DNA of 64,000 nucleotides from Emmonsiellopsis sp. PD_33 (lineage: Eukaryota; Ascomycota; Eurotiomycetes; Onygenales; Ajellomycetaceae). The DNA lies in contig JANTQF010000030.1 of the NCBI GenBank assembly GCA_032988165.1, positions 1-64,000 of the forward strand. Direction: 5' to 3'. Position 1 is the stretch's first letter. Each line of letters starts with the position of its first letter. Below are positions 61,302-64,000 of the stretch, piece by piece. Under the pieces are notes generated by a model that worked only from the letters and a program-made list of their open reading frames with translations, was not told the DNA's origin and ran no database searches. Both the position numbers and the translations under genes were made by a program.

Positions 61302-62506
61302 AACTCATACTTCTTCATGCACTTTTCAGGATGGAGCTCTCAGTAGTCATCAGAAATATAATCTAATTTATTACAATAAGAGTACTTAAAATAAAAAGTA
61401 AACTTGAATTATAAGGATTAGCCTCTAAATGCACAGTTTAGGGATTTTTTCCTTTCAGACTTTATTTTCATCTGGGAATCAAAAGACTTCTTTTTGTGCA
61501 GTGGATTTACAGTAGTTTCTAGCTTGAATGAGAATAGTTTTTAATCCTTATAATACTACTTTATTTTGCACAGAAATGCAAGTATCTCTTCATAATTCTT
61601 AAGATTTTTCTTCATTAGGTGTGCATGAATTTAGATCTCCTCTCAGCAATAATTCATCAGATCAGAACTGTGCTATTCCTTCTGGATCTTATAGAGTAAA
61701 TATTTCTTCAGGTTGAGAAGATACTTAGTGAAATTTTGGATAGATTAATTGTTCCATTATTATGCATTCATGTATTTCTTAATTAATTACTATTAGAGTA
61801 CATTCAGATTCATAAGGTGTAGTTGTAACTGCACATAGAGGTCTTCCCAGATGAGTAGTAGATTCTTCAGATTTATTTTATAATTCTTACAGAAAGTATT
61901 CTATTAGTAGAGAGGTTTTATGATGAGCTTTTACATAGCATTCTGAATGTAGTGTTTTTTAATAGTATAATAGTCTTCATTGCATTTAAATTTCATTTCA
62001 GTTCAGATGATGAAATCTTCAAGCTCTAACATACTTTTTTCTTGATATTTAAAGAATGTATCAACCTTTAAATAGGTGGTTCAATAGAGTAGCTAGGTCA
62101 TTTCTGTGCAAGGCCTTTTTAAGGTTTGAGCTGTGGTTTTCTCCTATGCAATTAGCATAGCTACCTCTTGATCTATTAATTCATCTTGTACTAGCTAGTC
62201 CTCCAGTACCTTCATCATACACTCTATCTTTTAAATTTTCTATTACATCTATAGCTCTTTAATGCATTCTTTAATTACATATAGCTGCACAGCAGGCAGG
62301 TACAGATCTTTATCATCTAACCCTTCATCACTTGCAGTTAATTCACAGTCAGATTCCTGCAGAGGATCCTGTAGAGGATCCTGCAGAGGTTCAAGTTATA
62401 GTTCATTATTACTAGTTCCTTACTGTATAGAGAGGTTGACACACACTTGAGAAGTTCTCTCATAGTTGTTCACAGTCTTTCCATGAGCTATCTTGTTGTT
62501 GTTCAT
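61292..62506 (-). pseudogene. X gag
   Basis: ATG 62506 to TAG 61294-61292, 1215 nt, 6 nt longer than C/D gag because of one extra half-unit in the GAGGATCCTGCA repeat near 62355-62385. The knuckle near 61370 is degenerate. The AAAAAAC heptamer overlaps the stop region as in the other copies. Confidence 0.78.
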
Positions 62507-62549
62507 CTATTTCTAATGGACTGTTCACTCAGGGGTGAGCAAATAGAAC

Positions 62550-62868
62550 TATAATATCTGGCATTAAATATAAAAGGTTTTTTAATTTGAAAGATGGACT
62601 ATGAGTTATTGAACAGTGTGATAGAAATAGACAGGTAAAAATGTATTTATATTTCAAACATAAAGGTTATATAGTAATAAGACTATTTGCTGGTTCTTTT
62701 TATAAGAAACCTGTGCAGTATATATATCAATAGCTAGCTACTAGATGCACACCACATGTGCATTGCCAGGCACACTGCCAGGTGCACTGCCAGGCCCAAG
62801 ATCCAAGATTCAAGGTCTGAGGGTGTAGTTAATCTACATGTGATGTGTAGTCTCCTTTGCACATTACA
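62550..62868 (-). repeat. X 5' LTR (319 bp)
   Basis: Same length and ends as the 3' LTR at 2930-3248; followed by TSD GAGTA (62869-62873). Confidence 0.9.
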
Positions 62869-63573
62869 GAGTACATCTAGATCTATGAGGTGTAGTTGTA
62901 ACTACACATAGAGGTTTTCCCAGATGAGTAGTGAATTCTCTAGATTTACTTTATAATTCTTATGAAAAGTATCCTATTAGTGGAGAGGTTTCATGATGAG
63001 CTTCTACATAGCATCCTGAATGTAGTGTTTTTTAATAATGTAGTAGTCTTTATTGCATTTAAATTCTATTTTAATTTGGATGATGAAATCTTCAAGCTCT
63101 GACATACTTTTTCCTTGATATTTAGAGGATGTATCAACTTTTGAATGAGTGGTTTAATAGGGTAGCTGGGTCATTTCTGTACAAGGCCTTTTTAAGGTTT
63201 GATTTTGAGCTGTGGTTTTCTCCTGTGCAATTAGTGTAGCTACCTCTTGATCTATTAATTCATCTTATACTAGCTGGTTCTTCAGTACCTTCATTATATA
63301 CTCTATCTTTTCAATTTTCCATTGCATCTATAGCTCTTTAATGTATTCTTCAATTACATATAGCTATACAGCAGGCAGGTGTGGGTCTTTATCATCTGAC
63401 CCTATATTTCCTGTAGTTGATTTGCAGTTAGATTTCTGCAGAGGATCCTATGAAGATTTAAGTTGTAATTCATTATTACTAGTCTCTTACTGTGCAGAGA
63501 GGTTGATACATACTTGAGGGATTCTTCTGCAGTTATTTGTAGTCTTTTTATAAGTTATTTTATTATTATTCAT
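62869..63573 (-). pseudogene. Y gag, 5' part
   Basis: ATG 63573 (MNNN start) down to the X insertion at 62869. Joined to 2929-2421 it gives 1209 nt after removing the 5-nt duplication. A central MLELEDFII-type helix is conserved near 63100. Confidence 0.78.
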
Positions 63574-63616
63574 CTATTTCTAATGGACTGTTCACTCAGG
63601 GGTGAGCAAATAGAAC

Positions 63617-63932
63617 TATAATATCTGATGTCAAATATAAGACTTTTAATTTGAAAGGTGGATTATGAGTTGTTAAACAGTATGATAGGAATAGACAGAT
63701 AAAAATATATATATATTTTAAATGTAGGGGTCATATAGTAATAAAACTATTTACTGGTTCTTTTCATAAGAAATCTACACAGCATATATATCAATAGCTA
63801 GCTACTAAGTATGCACCACATGTGCATTGCCAGGCACACTGCTAGGCATACTACCAGGCCTGAGGTCCAAGATTCAAGGTCCAAGGGTGCAGTTAATCTA
63901 CATGTGATGCATGGTTTTTTTTACACATTACA
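63617..63932 (-). repeat. Y 5' LTR (about 316 bp)
   Basis: TATAATATCTG...CACATTACA; three bases shorter than the other family LTRs. The right border is where family-M internal sequence of another element (Z) begins. Confidence 0.85.
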
Positions 63933-64000
63933 TAGATTCTATGCATTCTCAAGGTTTTCTGTGTTCTCCCAGAAATTCTCTGCCTCTATTATATTTTTCC
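63933..64000 (-). mobile_element. Element Z, pol 3' fragment (runs off the window)
   Basis: Aligns with X 5215-5282, i.e. the chromodomain end of M-family pol in minus orientation. It is the DNA into which Y inserted; the rest lies outside the window. Confidence 0.75.

Larger units (their letters stand above)
2930..62868 (-). mobile_element. Element X, M-family chromovirus split by C and D
   Basis: Bounded by two 319-bp LTRs in minus orientation, with a 5-bp TSD (GAGTG/GAGTA, one transition apart). Its own sequence is 2930-7560, 43308-43633 and 60239-62868, about 7.6 kb. Order on the minus strand: 5' LTR, gag, frameshift site, pol with protease, RT, RNase H, integrase and chromodomain, antisense ORF, polypurine tract, 3' LTR. 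Copy C entered at AATAT and copy D at AAAAG; removing both restores collinearity with element Y. Confidence 0.9.

Overview
The window is a transposon graveyard from a filamentous fungus, most likely an ascomycete of the Pezizomycotina. Three things point there: Ty3/gypsy chromoviruses with C-terminal chromodomains, short (41-66 nt) GT-AG introns, and pervasive RIP-like damage. Almost every broken reading frame is broken by C-to-T/G-to-A transitions (CGA, CAA, CAG or TGG turned into stops) while the frame itself survives for kilobases. By eye I find only about six CpG dinucleotides in 64 kb, four of them in the first 732 bases. I cannot name the species.

Almost everything from about 733 to 64000 resolves into a nest of elements, each layer proven by matching ends and target-site duplications (TSDs). 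Outermost is Z (63933-64000, cut by the window end). Y (733-2929, then 62869-63932, minus strand, truncated) abuts Z. X (LTRs 2930-3248 and 62550-62868, minus, TSD GAGTG/GAGTA) sits in the gag gene of Y. Two plus-strand copies sit in the pol gene of X: C (7561-43302, TSD AATAT) and D (43634-60233, TSD AAAAG). Z, Y, X, C and D belong to one family, called M here: 319-bp LTRs, gag, a perfect A AAA AAC slippery site directly before the gag stop, pol with a chromodomain, and a conserved antisense reading frame before the 3' LTR.

Inside the chromodomain of C lies a 28.4-kb array (12776-41159, TSD CTAG) of another, minus-strand Ty3/gypsy family (A and B). Its order is LTR, body A, LTR, body B, LTR, 7 nt, LTR. 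Each body is about 10.75 kb and carries gag, protease, RT, RNase H and integrase, plus an unexplained 902-codon second ORF. In the polypurine tract of body A sits a third family, chromovirus K (13107-18703, TSD CCTCC), with an exact 11-nt Tf1-type self-priming signature.

The 3' LTR of D is split by a 9050-bp hAT-type DNA transposon (51163-60212; terminal inverted repeats; 8-bp TSD TATTCAAC). Besides its BED-finger/hAT-dimerisation transposase (minus, 52416-54874) it carries a divergent gene pair: an unrecognised Lys/Glu/Cys-rich protein (minus, 57474-58372) and a multi-exon gene (plus, 58534-59798) whose middle is clearly a histone H3 fold followed by an acidic tail. A transposon carrying its own histone H3 variant is the most interesting observation here. 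All protein genes in the window are inactivated; no tRNA, rRNA, CRISPR array or intact host gene was found.
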